This document shows positions 56,372 through 64,000 of a stretch of 64,000 nucleotides of DNA, piece after piece. The position numbers were made by a program, and so were the translations under genes. The stretch covers positions 14,149,001 through 14,213,000 of the forward strand of contig OX387202.1 in NCBI GenBank assembly GCA_947561715.1, in the 5' to 3' direction. Every line of letters starts with the position of its first letter. Position 1 is the first letter of the stretch. This DNA is from Ascidia mentula (lineage: Eukaryota > Chordata > Ascidiacea > Phlebobranchia > Ascidiidae). Below the pieces are notes generated by a model. The model was not told the origin of the DNA and did no database searches. It saw only the letters and a list, made by a program, of their open reading frames with translations.

Positions 56372-56443
56372 TCCCTGATGGTCTAGTGGTTAGGATTCCT
56401 GGCTCTCACCCAGGCGGCCCGGGTTCAATTCTCGGTCTGGGAA
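56372..56443 (+). tRNA. tRNA-Glu(CUC), copy 23
   Basis: TCCCTGA mismatch; CTCGG T stem. Confidence 0.88.
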
Positions 56444-56532
56444 GCTTTTGAATCATATTAAAAATATAATTTTCCAGACAAGTAGATTTGATCAACAAAT
56501 GTTCCACTGAATCTAAACAATTCGTCTCAGTA

Positions 56533-56605
56533 GCCCGGTTAGCTCAGTCGGTAGAGCGTTGGACTTTTAATCCAACGGTCAAGGGTTCAAGTCCCTTATC
56601 GGGCG
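56533..56605 (+). tRNA. tRNA-Lys(UUU), copy 24
   Basis: Consensus sequence. Confidence 0.95.
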
Positions 56606-56674
56606 GTTCCTTCTTTTTTCACATATTGTATTCTCAAAGTTTCAAACAAGGTGAAAGCCTTCGTTATTACAACC

Positions 56675-56746
56675 TCCCTGATGGTCTAGTGGTTAGGATT
56701 CCTGGCTCTCACCCAGGCGGCCCGGGTTCAATTCCCGGTCTGGGAA
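56675..56746 (+). tRNA. tRNA-Glu(CUC), copy 24
   Basis: TCCCTGA mismatch, otherwise consensus. Confidence 0.9.
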
Positions 56747-56835
56747 GCTTTTGAATCATATGAAAAATATAATTTTCCAGACAAGTAGATTTGATCAACA
56801 AATGTTCCACTGAATCTAAACAATTCGTCGCAGTA

Positions 56836-56908
56836 GCCCGGTTAGCTCAGTCGGTAGAGCGTTGGACTTTTAATCCAAAGGTCAAGGGTTCAAGTCCCTT
56901 ATCGGGCG
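56836..56908 (+). tRNA. tRNA-Lys(UUU), copy 25
   Basis: C44 to A. Confidence 0.9.
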
Positions 56909-56977
56909 GTTCCTTCTTTTTGCGCATATTGTATTCTCAAAGTTTCAAGCAAGGTGAAAGCCTTCGTTTTGACAACC

Positions 56978-57049
56978 TCCCAGATGGTCTAGTGGTTAGG
57001 ATTCCTGGCTCTCACCCAGGCGGCACGGGTTCAATTCCCGGTCTGGGAA
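56978..57049 (+). tRNA. tRNA-Glu(CUC), copy 25
   Basis: ACGGG T-stem marker. Confidence 0.87.
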
Positions 57050-57138
57050 GCTTTTGAATCATATTAAAAAAATAATTTTCCAGACATGTAGATTTGATCA
57101 ACAAATGTTCCACTGAATCTAAACAATTCGTCTCAGTA

Positions 57139-57211
57139 GCCCGGTTAGCTCAGTCGGTAGAGCGTTGGACTTTTAATCCAAAGGTCAAGGGTTCAAGTCC
57201 CTTATCGGGCG
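57139..57211 (+). tRNA. tRNA-Lys(UUU), copy 26
   Basis: C44 to A. Confidence 0.9.
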
Positions 57212-57280
57212 GTTCCTTCATTTTGCGCATATTGTATTCTCAAAGTTTCAAACAAGGTGAAAGCCTTCGTTTTGACAACC

Positions 57281-57352
57281 TCCCAGATGGTCTAGTGGTT
57301 AGGATTCCTGGCTCTCACCCAGGCGGCTCGGGTTCAATTCCCGGTCTGGGAA
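57281..57352 (+). tRNA. tRNA-Glu(CUC), copy 26
   Basis: Paired acceptor; TCGGG at the start of the T stem (U-G wobble). Confidence 0.9.
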
Positions 57353-57441
57353 GCTTTTAAATCATATTAAAAAAAAAATTTTGCAGACAAGTAGATTTGA
57401 TCAACAAATGTTCCACTGAATCTAAACAATTTGTCGCAGTA

Positions 57442-57514
57442 GCCCGGTTAGCTCAGTCGGTAGAACGTTGGACTTTTAATCCAACGGTCAAGGGTTCAAG
57501 TCCCTTATCGGGCG
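57442..57514 (+). tRNA. tRNA-Lys(UUU), copy 27
   Basis: D-stem GAAC variant. Confidence 0.85.
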
Positions 57515-57583
57515 GTTCCTTCTTTTTGCGCATATTGTATTCTCAAAATTTCAAACAAGGTGAAAGCCTTCGTTTTGACAACC

Positions 57584-57655
57584 TCCCTGATGGTCTAGTG
57601 GTTAGGATTCCTGGCTCTCACCCAGGCAGACCGGGTTCAATTCCCGGTCTGGGAA
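57584..57655 (+). tRNA. tRNA-Glu(CUC), copy 27
   Basis: TCCCTGA mismatch; GGCAGACCGGG in the variable region. Confidence 0.87.
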
Positions 57656-57744
57656 GCTTTTGAATCATATTAAAAAAATAATTTTGCAGACAAGTAGATT
57701 TGATCAACAAATGTTCCACTGAATCTAAACTTTTCGTCGCAGTA

Positions 57745-57817
57745 GCCCGGTTAGCTCAGTCGGTAGAGCGTTGGACTTTTAATCCAACGGTCAAGGGTTC
57801 AAGTCCCTTATCGGGCG
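57745..57817 (+). tRNA. tRNA-Lys(UUU), copy 28
   Basis: Consensus sequence. Confidence 0.95.
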
Positions 57818-57886
57818 GTTCCTTCTTTTTGCGCATATTGTATTCTCAAAGTTTCAAACAAGGTGAAAGCCTTCGTTTTAACAACC

Positions 57887-57958
57887 TCCCTGATGGTCTA
57901 GTGGTTAGGATTCCTGGCTCTCACCCAGGCGGCCCGGGTTCAATTCCCGGTCTGGGAA
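57887..57958 (+). tRNA. tRNA-Glu(CUC), copy 28
   Basis: TCCCTGA mismatch, otherwise consensus. Confidence 0.9.
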
Positions 57959-58047
57959 GCTTTTGAATCATATTAAAAATATAATTTTCCAGACAAGTAG
58001 ATTTGATCAACAAATGTTCCACTGAATCTAAACAATTCTTCTCAGTA

Positions 58048-58120
58048 GCCCGGTTAGCTCAGTCGGTAGAACGTTGGACTTTTAATCCAACGGTCAAGGG
58101 TTCAAGTCCCTTAGCGGGCG
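58048..58120 (+). tRNA. tRNA-Lys(UUU), copy 29
   Basis: D-stem GAAC plus acceptor T to G (AGCGGGC). Confidence 0.7.
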
Positions 58121-58189
58121 GTTCCTTCTTTTTTCGCATATTGTATTCTCAATGTTTCAAACAAGGTGAAAGCCTTCGTTTTAACAACC

Positions 58190-58261
58190 TCCCTAATGGT
58201 CTAGTGGTTGGGATTCCTGGCTCTCACCCAGGCGGCCCGGGTTCAATTCCCGGTCTGGTAA
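58190..58261 (+). tRNA. tRNA-Glu(CUC), copy 29
   Basis: TCCCTAA opposite TCTGGTA, and GGTTGGG in the D arm; several mismatches, probably dead. Confidence 0.55.
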
Positions 58262-58350
58262 TCTTTTGAATCAGATTAAAAATATAATTTTGCAGACAAG
58301 TAGATTTGATCAACAAATGTTTCACTGAATCTAAACAATTCGTCGCAGTA

Positions 58351-58423
58351 GCCCGGTTAGCTCAGTCGGTAGAGCGTTGGACTTTTAATCCAACGGTCAA
58401 GGGTTCAAGTCCCTTATCGGGCG
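58351..58423 (+). tRNA. tRNA-Lys(UUU), copy 30
   Basis: Consensus gene; the downstream spacer GATTTTTT differs. Confidence 0.95.
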
Positions 58424-58492
58424 GTTCCTGATTTTTTCACATATTGCATTCTCAAAGTTTCAAGCAAGGTGAAAGCCTTCGTTTTGACAACC

Positions 58493-58564
58493 TCACAGTT
58501 GGTCTAGTGGTTAGGATTCCTGGCTCTCACCCAGGCGGCCCGGGTTCAATTCCCGGTCTGGGAA
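58493..58564 (+). tRNA. tRNA-Glu(CUC), copy 30
   Basis: Acceptor 5' strand TCACAGT gives two mismatches; rest consensus. Confidence 0.65.
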
Positions 58565-58652
58565 GATTTTGAATCATATCAAAAAATAATTTTGCAGACA
58601 AGTAGATTTGATCAACAAATGTTCCACTGAATCTAAACAATTCTTCACAGTA

Positions 58653-58725
58653 GCCCGGTTAGCTCAGTCGGTAGAGCGTTGGACTTTTAATCCAACGGTC
58701 AAGGGTTCAAGTCCCTTATCGGGCG
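58653..58725 (+). tRNA. tRNA-Lys(UUU), copy 31
   Basis: Consensus sequence. Confidence 0.95.
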
Positions 58726-58794
58726 GTTCCTTCTTTTTGCGCATATTGTATTCTCAAAGTTTCAAACAAGGTGAAAGCCTTCGTTTTGACAACC

Positions 58795-58866
58795 TCCCAG
58801 ATGGTCTAGTGGTTAGGATTCCTGGCTCTCACCCAGGCGTCCCGGGTTCAATTCCCGGTCTGGGAA
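58795..58866 (+). tRNA. tRNA-Glu(CUC), copy 31
   Basis: Paired acceptor; GGCGTCCCGGG in the variable region. Confidence 0.92.
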
Positions 58867-58954
58867 GCATTTAAATCATTTAAAAAAATAATTTTGCAGA
58901 CAAGTAGATTTGATCAACAAATGTTCCACTGAATCTAAACAATTCTTCTCAGTA

Positions 58955-59027
58955 GCCCGGTTAGCTCAGTCGGTAGAGCGTTGGACTTTTAATCCAACGG
59001 TCAAGGGTTCAAGCCCCTTCTCGGGCG
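58955..59027 (+). tRNA. tRNA-Lys(UUU), copy 32
   Basis: T loop TTCAAGC and acceptor A to C. Confidence 0.75.
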
Positions 59028-59096
59028 GTTCCTTCTTTTTTCACATATTGCATTCTCAAAGTTTCAAGCAAGGTGAAAGCCTTCGTTTTGACAACC

Positions 59097-59168
59097 TCCC
59101 AGATGGTCTAGTGGTTAGGATTCCTGGCTCTCACCCAGGCGGCACGGGTTCAATTCCCGGTCTGGGAA
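59097..59168 (+). tRNA. tRNA-Glu(CUC), copy 32
   Basis: ACGGG T-stem marker. Confidence 0.87.
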
Positions 59169-59257
59169 GCTTTTGAATTATATTAAAAAAATAATTTTGC
59201 AGACAAGTAGATTTGATCAACAAATGTTTCACTGAATCTAAACAATTCGTCGCAGTA

Positions 59258-59330
59258 GCCCGGTTAGCTCAGTCGGTAGAGCGTTGGACTTTTAATCCAA
59301 CGGTCAAGGGTTCAAGTCCCTTATCGGGCG
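59258..59330 (+). tRNA. tRNA-Lys(UUU), copy 33
   Basis: Consensus sequence. Confidence 0.95.
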
Positions 59331-59399
59331 GTTCCTTCTTTTTTCACATATTGCATTCTCAAAGTTTCAAGCAAGGTGAAAGCCTTCGTTTTGACAACC

Positions 59400-59471
59400 T
59401 CCCAGATGGTCTAGTGGTTAGGATTCCTGGCTCTCACCCAGGCGGCCCGGGTTCAATTCCCGGTCTGGGAA
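59400..59471 (+). tRNA. tRNA-Glu(CUC), copy 33
   Basis: Consensus, paired acceptor. Confidence 0.95.
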
Positions 59472-59560
59472 GCTTTTGAATCATATTAAAAAAATAATTT
59501 TGCAGACAAGTAGATTTGATCAACAAATGTTCCACTGAATCTAAACAATTCTTCACAGTA

Positions 59561-59633
59561 GCCCGGTTAGCTCAGTCGGTAGAGCGTTGGACTTTTAATC
59601 CAACGGTCAAGGGTTCAAGTCCCTTATCGGGCG
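59561..59633 (+). tRNA. tRNA-Lys(UUU), copy 34
   Basis: Consensus sequence. Confidence 0.95.
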
Positions 59634-59702
59634 GTTCCTTCTTTTTTCGCATATTGTATTCTCATAGATTCAAACAAGGTGAAAGCCTTCGTTTTGACAA
59701 CC

Positions 59703-59774
59703 TCCCAGATGGTCTAGTGGTTAGGATTCCTGGCTCTCACCCAGGCGGCCCGGGTTCAATTCCCGGTCTGGGAA
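59703..59774 (+). tRNA. tRNA-Glu(CUC), copy 34
   Basis: Consensus, paired acceptor. Confidence 0.95.
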
Positions 59775-59863
59775 GCTTTTAAATCATATCAAAAAAATAA
59801 TTTTGCAGACAAGTAGATTTGATCAACAAATGTTCCACTGAATCTAAACAATTTGTCGCAGTA

Positions 59864-59936
59864 GCCCGGTTAGCTCAGTCGGTAGAACGTTGGACTTTTA
59901 ATCCAACGGTCAAGGGTTCAAGTCCCTTATCGGGCG
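59864..59936 (+). tRNA. tRNA-Lys(UUU), copy 35
   Basis: D-stem GAAC variant. Confidence 0.85.
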
Positions 59937-60005
59937 GTTCCTTCGTTTTGCGCATATTTTATTCTCAAAGTTTCAAACAAGGTGAAAGCCTTCGTTTTAA
60001 CAACC

Positions 60006-60077
60006 TCCCAGATGGTCTAGTGGTTGGGATTCCTGGCTCTCACCCAGGCGGCCCGAGTTCAATTCCCGGTCTGGGAA
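60006..60077 (+). tRNA. tRNA-Glu(CUC), copy 35
   Basis: GGTTGGG in the D arm and CCGAG in the T stem. Confidence 0.8.
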
Positions 60078-60165
60078 GCTTTTGAATCATTTAAAAAAGT
60101 AATTTTGAGGACAAGTAGATTTGGTCAACAAATGTTCCACTGAATCTAAACAATTCTTCTCAGTA

Positions 60166-60238
60166 GCCCGGTTAGCTCAGTCGGTAGAGCGTTGGACTTT
60201 TAATCCAACGGTCAAGTGTTCAAGTCCCTTATCGGGCG
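60166..60238 (+). tRNA. tRNA-Lys(UUU), copy 36
   Basis: T stem AAGTG instead of AAGGG. Confidence 0.82.
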
Positions 60239-60307
60239 GTTCCTCCTTTTTTCGCATATTGTATTCTCATAGATTCAAACAAGGTGAAAGCCTTCGTTTT
60301 GACAACC

Positions 60308-60379
60308 TCCCAGATGGTCTAGTGGTTAGGATTCCTGGCTCTCACCCAGGCGGCCCGGGTTCAATTCCCGGTCTGGGAA
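60308..60379 (+). tRNA. tRNA-Glu(CUC), copy 36
   Basis: Consensus, paired acceptor. Confidence 0.95.
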
Positions 60380-60468
60380 GCTTTTAAATCATATTAAAAA
60401 AATAATTTTGCAGACAAGTAGATTTGATCAACAAATGTTCCACTGAATCAAAACAATTTGTCGCAGTA

Positions 60469-60541
60469 GCCCGGTTAGCTCAGTCGGTAGAACGTTGGAC
60501 TTTTAATCCAACGGTCAAGGGTTCAAGTCCCTTATCGGGCG
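60469..60541 (+). tRNA. tRNA-Lys(UUU), copy 37
   Basis: D-stem GAAC variant. Confidence 0.85.
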
Positions 60542-60610
60542 GTTCCTTCTTTTTGCGCATATTGTATTCTCAAAATTTCAAACAAGCTGAATGCCTTCGT
60601 TTTGACAACC

Positions 60611-60682
60611 TCCCTGATGGTCTAGTGGTTAGGATTCCTGGCTCTCACCCAGGCGGCCCGGATACAATTCCCGGTCTGGGAA
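60611..60682 (+). tRNA. tRNA-Glu(CUC), copy 37
   Basis: TCCCTGA mismatch and T arm CCGGATACAATTCCCGG (TTC of the T loop lost). Confidence 0.65.
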
Positions 60683-60770
60683 GCTTTTGAATCATATTAA
60701 AAAATAATTTTGCAGACAAGTAGATTTGATCAACAAATGTTCCACTGAATCTAAACAATTCTTCACAGTA

Positions 60771-60843
60771 GCCCGGTTAGCTCAGTCGGTAGAGCGTTGG
60801 ACTTTTAATCCAACGGTCAAGGGTTCAAGTCCCTTATCGGGCG
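60771..60843 (+). tRNA. tRNA-Lys(UUU), copy 38
   Basis: Consensus sequence. Confidence 0.95.
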
Positions 60844-60912
60844 GTTCCTTCTTTTTGCGCATATTGTATTCTCAAAGTTTCAAACAAGGTGAAAGCCTTC
60901 GTTTTGAGAACC

Positions 60913-60984
60913 TCCCAGATGGTCTAGTGGTTAGGATTCCTGGCTCTCACCCAGGCGGCCCGGGTTCAATTCCCGGTCTGGGAA
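60913..60984 (+). tRNA. tRNA-Glu(CUC), copy 38
   Basis: Consensus, paired acceptor. Confidence 0.95.
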
Positions 60985-61073
60985 GCTTTTAAATCATATT
61001 AAAAAAATAATTTTGCAGACAAGTAGATTTGATCAACAAATGTTCCACTGAATCTAAACAATTTGTCGCAGTA

Positions 61074-61146
61074 GCCCGGTTAGCTCAGTCGGTAGAGCGT
61101 TGGACTTTTAATCCAACGGTCAAGGGTTCAAGTCCCTTATCGGGCG
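61074..61146 (+). tRNA. tRNA-Lys(UUU), copy 39
   Basis: Consensus gene; the terminator spacer is TTCTCTTTG, which breaks the T-run. Confidence 0.93.
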
Positions 61147-61215
61147 GTTCCTTCTCTTTGCGCATATTGTATTCTCAAAATTTCAAACAAGGTGAAAGCC
61201 TTCGTTTTGACAACC

Positions 61216-61287
61216 TCCCTGATGGTCTAGTGGTTAGGATTCCTGGCTCTCACCCAGGCGGACCGGGTTCAATTCCCGGTCTGGGAA
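61216..61287 (+). tRNA. tRNA-Glu(CUC), copy 39
   Basis: TCCCTGA mismatch; GGACCGGG. Confidence 0.9.
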
Positions 61288-61375
61288 GCTTTTGAATCAT
61301 ATTAAAAAAATAATTTTGCAGACAAGTAGATTGATCAACAAATGTTCCACTGAATCTAAACAATTCTTCACAGTA

Positions 61376-61448
61376 GCCCGGTTAGCTCAGTCGGTAGAGC
61401 GTTGGACTTTTAATCCAACGGTCAAGGGTTCAAGTCCCTTATCGGGCG
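61376..61448 (+). tRNA. tRNA-Lys(UUU), copy 40
   Basis: Consensus sequence. Confidence 0.95.
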
Positions 61449-61517
61449 GTTCCTTCTTTTTTCGCATATCTTATTCTCATAGATTCAAACAAGGTGAAAG
61501 CCTTCGTTTTGACAACC

Positions 61518-61589
61518 TCCCAGATGGTCTAGTGGTTAGGATTCCTGGCTCTCACCCAGGCGGCCCGGGTTCAATTCCCGGTCTGGGAA
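61518..61589 (+). tRNA. tRNA-Glu(CUC), copy 40
   Basis: Consensus, paired acceptor. Confidence 0.95.
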
Positions 61590-61678
61590 GCTTTTAAATC
61601 ATATTAAAAAAATAATTTTGCAGACAAGTAGATTTGATCAACAAATGTTCCACTGAATCAAAACAATTTGTCGCAGTA

Positions 61679-61751
61679 GCCCGGTTAGCTCAGTCGGTAG
61701 AACGTTGGACTTTTAATCCAACGGTCAAGAGTTCAAGTCCCTTATCGGGCG
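61679..61751 (+). tRNA. tRNA-Lys(UUU), copy 41
   Basis: D-stem GAAC and T stem AAGAG. Confidence 0.78.
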
Positions 61752-61820
61752 GTTCCTTCTTTTTGCGCATATTGTATTCTCAAAATTTCAAACAAGGTGA
61801 ATGCCTTCGTTTTGACAACC

Positions 61821-61892
61821 TCCCAGATGGTCTAGTGGTTAGGATTCCTGGCTCTCACCCAGGCGGCCCGGGTTCAATTCCCGGTCTGGGAA
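61821..61892 (+). tRNA. tRNA-Glu(CUC), copy 41
   Basis: Consensus, paired acceptor. Confidence 0.95.
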
Positions 61893-61981
61893 GCTTTTGA
61901 ATCATATTAAAAAAATAATTTTGCAGACAAGTAGATTTGATCAACAAATGTTCCACTGAATCTAAACAATTCTTCACAGTA

Positions 61982-62054
61982 GCCCGGTTAGCTCAGTCGG
62001 TAGAGCGTTGGACTTTCAATCCAACGGTCAAGGGTTCAAGTCCCTTATCGGGCG
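61982..62054 (+). tRNA. Lysine-type tRNA with UUC (glutamate) anticodon, copy 42
   Basis: Identical to the tRNA-Lys consensus except that the anticodon loop is CTTTCAA instead of CTTTTAA. Position 36 is C, so the anticodon reads UUC and would decode GAA (Glu) codons. Acceptor, D, T and anticodon stems are intact. A one-base sequencing error cannot be excluded. Confidence 0.85.
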
Positions 62055-62123
62055 GTTCCTTCTTTTTGCGCATATTGTATTCTCAAAGTTTCAAACAAGG
62101 TGAAAGCCTTCGTTTTGACAACC

Positions 62124-62195
62124 TCCCAGATGGTCTAGTGGTTAGGATTCCTGGCTCTCACCCAGGCGGCCCGGGTTCAATTCCCGGTCTGGGAA
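62124..62195 (+). tRNA. tRNA-Glu(CUC), copy 42
   Basis: Consensus, paired acceptor. Confidence 0.95.
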
Positions 62196-62284
62196 GCTTT
62201 TAAATCATATTAAACAAATAATTTTGCAGACAAGTAGATTTGATCAACAAATGTTCCACTGAATCTAAACAATTTGTCGCAGTA

Positions 62285-62357
62285 GCCCGGTTAGCTCAGT
62301 CGGTAGAGCGTTGGACTTTTAATCCAACGGTCAAGGGTTCAAGTCCCTTATCGGGCG
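62285..62357 (+). tRNA. tRNA-Lys(UUU), copy 43
   Basis: Consensus sequence. Confidence 0.95.
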
Positions 62358-62426
62358 GTTCCTTCTTTTTGCGCATATTGTATTTTCAAAATTTCAAACA
62401 AGGTGAAAGCCTTCGTTTTGACAACC

Positions 62427-62498
62427 TCCCTGATGGTCTAGTGGTTAGGATTCCTGGCTCTCACCCAGGCGGACCTGGTTCAATTCCCGGTCTGGGAA
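62427..62498 (+). tRNA. tRNA-Glu(CUC), copy 43
   Basis: TCCCTGA mismatch and CCTGG in the T stem. Confidence 0.8.
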
Positions 62499-62587
62499 GC
62501 TTTTGAATCATATTAAAAAAGTAATTTTGCAGACAAGTAGATTTGATCAACAAATGTTCCACTGAATCTAAACTATTCGTCGCAGTA

Positions 62588-62660
62588 GCCCGGTTAGCTC
62601 AGTCGGTAGAGCGTTGGACTTTTAATCCAACGGTCAAGGGTTCAAGTCCCTTATCGGGCG
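62588..62660 (+). tRNA. tRNA-Lys(UUU), copy 44
   Basis: Consensus sequence. Confidence 0.95.
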
Positions 62661-62729
62661 GTTCCTTCTTTTTGCGCATATTGTATTCTCAAAGTTTCAA
62701 ACAAGGTGAAAGCCTTCGTTTTAACAACC

Positions 62730-62801
62730 TCCCTGATGGTCTAGTGGTTAGGATTCCTGGCTCTCACCCAGGCGGCCCGGGTTCAATTCCCGGTCTGGGA
62801 A
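62730..62801 (+). tRNA. tRNA-Glu(CUC), copy 44
   Basis: TCCCTGA mismatch, otherwise consensus. Confidence 0.9.
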
Positions 62802-62890
62802 GCTTTTGAATCATATTAAAAACATAATTTTCCAGACAAGTAGATTTGATCAACAAATGTTCCACTGAATCTAAACAATTCGTCTCAGTA

Positions 62891-62963
62891 GCCCGGTTAG
62901 CTCAGTCGGTAGAGCGTTGGACTTTTAATCCAACGGTCAAGGGTTCAAGTCCCTTATCGGGCG
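62891..62963 (+). tRNA. tRNA-Lys(UUU), copy 45
   Basis: Consensus sequence. Confidence 0.95.
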
Positions 62964-63032
62964 GTTCCTTCTTTTTTCACATATTTTATTCTCAAAGTTT
63001 CAAACAAGGTGAAAGCCTTCGTTTTAACAACC

Positions 63033-63104
63033 TCCCAGATGGTCTAGTGGTTAGGATTCCTGGCTCTCACCCAGGCGGCCCGGGTTCAATTCCCGGTCTG
63101 GGAA
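63033..63104 (+). tRNA. tRNA-Glu(CUC), copy 45
   Basis: Consensus, paired acceptor. Confidence 0.95.
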
Positions 63105-63192
63105 GCTTTTGAATCATTTAAAAAAGTAATTTTGAGGACAAGTAGATTTGATCAACAAATGTTCCACTGAATCTAAACAATTCTTCTCAGTA

Positions 63193-63265
63193 GCCCGGTT
63201 AGCTCAGTCGGTAGAGCGTTGGACTTTTAATCCAACGGTCAAGGGTTCAAGTCCCTTATCGGGCG
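63193..63265 (+). tRNA. tRNA-Lys(UUU), copy 46
   Basis: Consensus sequence. Confidence 0.95.
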
Positions 63266-63334
63266 GTTCCTTCTTTTTTCGCATATCGTATTCTCATAGA
63301 TTCAAACAAGGTGAAAGCCTTCGTTTTGACAACC

Positions 63335-63406
63335 TCCCAGATGGTCTAGTGGTTAGGATTCCTGGCTCTCACCCAGGCGGCCCGGGTTCAATTCCCGGTC
63401 TGGGAA
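63335..63406 (+). tRNA. tRNA-Glu(CUC), copy 46
   Basis: Consensus, paired acceptor. Confidence 0.95.
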
Positions 63407-63495
63407 GCTTTTAAATCATATTACAAAAATAATTTTGCAGACAAGTAGATTTGATCAACAAATGTTCCACTGAATCAAAACAATTTGTCGCAGTA

Positions 63496-63568
63496 GCCCG
63501 GTTAGCTCAGTCGGTAGAACGTTGGACTTTTAATCCAACGGTCAAGAGTTCAAGTCCCTTATCGGGCG
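63496..63568 (+). tRNA. tRNA-Lys(UUU), copy 47
   Basis: D-stem GAAC and T stem AAGAG, the same pair of changes as copy 41. Confidence 0.78.
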
Positions 63569-63637
63569 GTTCCTTCTTTTTGCGCATATTGTATTCTCAA
63601 AATTTCAAACAAGGTGAATGCCTTCGTTTTGACAACC

Positions 63638-63709
63638 TCCCTGATGGTCTAGTGGTTAGGATTCCTGGCTCTCACCCAGGCGGCCCGGGTTCAATTCCCG
63701 GTCTGGGAA
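63638..63709 (+). tRNA. tRNA-Glu(CUC), copy 47
   Basis: TCCCTGA mismatch, otherwise consensus. Confidence 0.9.
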
Positions 63710-63798
63710 GCTTTTGAATCATATTAAAAAAATAATTTTGCAGACAAGTAGATTTGATCAACAAATGTTCCACTGAATCTAAACAATTCTTCACAGTA

Positions 63799-63871
63799 GC
63801 CCGGTTAGCTCAGTCGGTAGAGCGTTGGACTTTTAATCCAACGGTCAAGGGTTCAAGTCCCTTATCGGGCG
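63799..63871 (+). tRNA. tRNA-Lys(UUU), copy 48
   Basis: Consensus sequence. Confidence 0.95.
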
Positions 63872-63940
63872 GTTCCTTCTTTTTGCGCATATTGTATTCT
63901 CAAAGTTTCAAACAAGGTGAAAGCCTTCGTTTTGACAACC

Positions 63941-64000
63941 TCCCAGATGGTCTAGTGGTTAGGATTCCTGGCTCTCACCCAGGCGGCCCGGGTACAATTC
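63941..64000 (+). tRNA. tRNA-Glu(CUC), copy 48, cut by the window edge
   Basis: Paired-type TCCCAGA start; the T loop begins TACAATT rather than TTCAATT. The 3' acceptor strand lies beyond the window. Confidence 0.75.

Larger units (their letters stand above)
49505..64000 (+). repeat. Tandem tRNA-Lys(UUU)/tRNA-Glu(CUC) array, about 303-bp unit, 48 units, continues beyond window
   Basis: Each unit holds a 73-bp tRNA-Lys(UUU), a 69-bp spacer, a 72-bp tRNA-Glu(CUC) starting 142 bp after the lysine gene, and an 89-bp spacer. The lysine gene folds fully: 7-pair acceptor stem GCCCGGT/ATCGGGC, D arm, anticodon loop CTTTTAA, T loop TTCAAGT. The glutamate gene has anticodon loop CTCTCAC, T arm CCGGG-TTCAATT-CCCGG. 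Both have A and B boxes internally. Spacers supply pol III stops: T5-T6 after lysine (TTCCTTCTTTTT), TTTT after glutamate (AGCTTTTGA). Neither gene encodes the 3' CCA. The array begins with a 5'-truncated glutamate copy and runs past the right edge. Confidence 0.97.

Noticed and set aside
50211-63717. About 40 near-identical 88-codon open frames along the right end, apparently a protein family
   Set aside because: They are translations across the tRNA-Lys and tRNA-Glu genes of each unit ('RLAQSVERWTFNPTVKG' is the usual false translation of tRNA-Lys); they start at TTG and carry no independent coding signal.
49505-64000. CRISPR-like regular direct repeats
   Set aside because: The period of 303 bp, tRNA content and eukaryotic context exclude a CRISPR array.

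Overview
The window looks like eukaryotic, intron-rich, AT-rich DNA from a tunicate, most likely a Ciona-type ascidian. The reasons are short introns (about 100-700 bp), a hemocyanin-superfamily (phenoloxidase-type) gene, which among deuterostomes is known from tunicates, and splice-acceptor-like sites just 5' of several start codons, as expected where leader trans-splicing is common. The species call is an inference; no marker gene is present.

Layout. 1-2021 (+): last six exons of an F-box/LRR-like protein. 3757-5950 (+): six-exon secreted fibrinogen-domain protein. 6897-7796 (-): intronless orphan seven-helix receptor. 8426-22433 (-): 27-exon gene whose exons join in frame into about 1504 residues, a degenerate zincin metalloprotease-like N-terminal half fused to a complete hemocyanin/phenoloxidase with all six copper histidines, plus a C-terminal extension. 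One of its introns carries a complete sense-strand hammerhead ribozyme motif. 22.4-26.9 kb: intergenic repeats and Penelope-like retroelement remnants. 26955-29413 (-): tandem double-caspase gene (5' end not found), first domain with catalytic residues, second without. 29.4-32.9 kb: locally duplicated repeat blocks. 32973-38391 (-): 13-exon SLC5 sodium-coupled monocarboxylate-type transporter, 620 residues.

39631-46274 is one giant palindromic DNA transposon of the Merlin (IS1595-like) type: inverted arms of about 3.2-3.4 kb, an 8-bp target duplication, internal satellite arrays, captured Penelope-like fragments and transposase remnants. 48031-49387 (+) is a candidate four-exon gene for a small secreted six-cysteine peptide.

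From 49505 to the right edge the window is a tandem tRNA array with a period of about 303 bp: 48 tRNA-Lys(UUU) genes alternating with tRNA-Glu(CUC) genes (46 complete copies, one cut by the window edge, one 5'-truncated at the start). It shows higher-order repeat structure, signs of drift and correction, and one lysine-type copy whose anticodon reads UUC (glutamate). Gene structures were assembled by hand from splice sites and reading-frame continuity, without transcript evidence.
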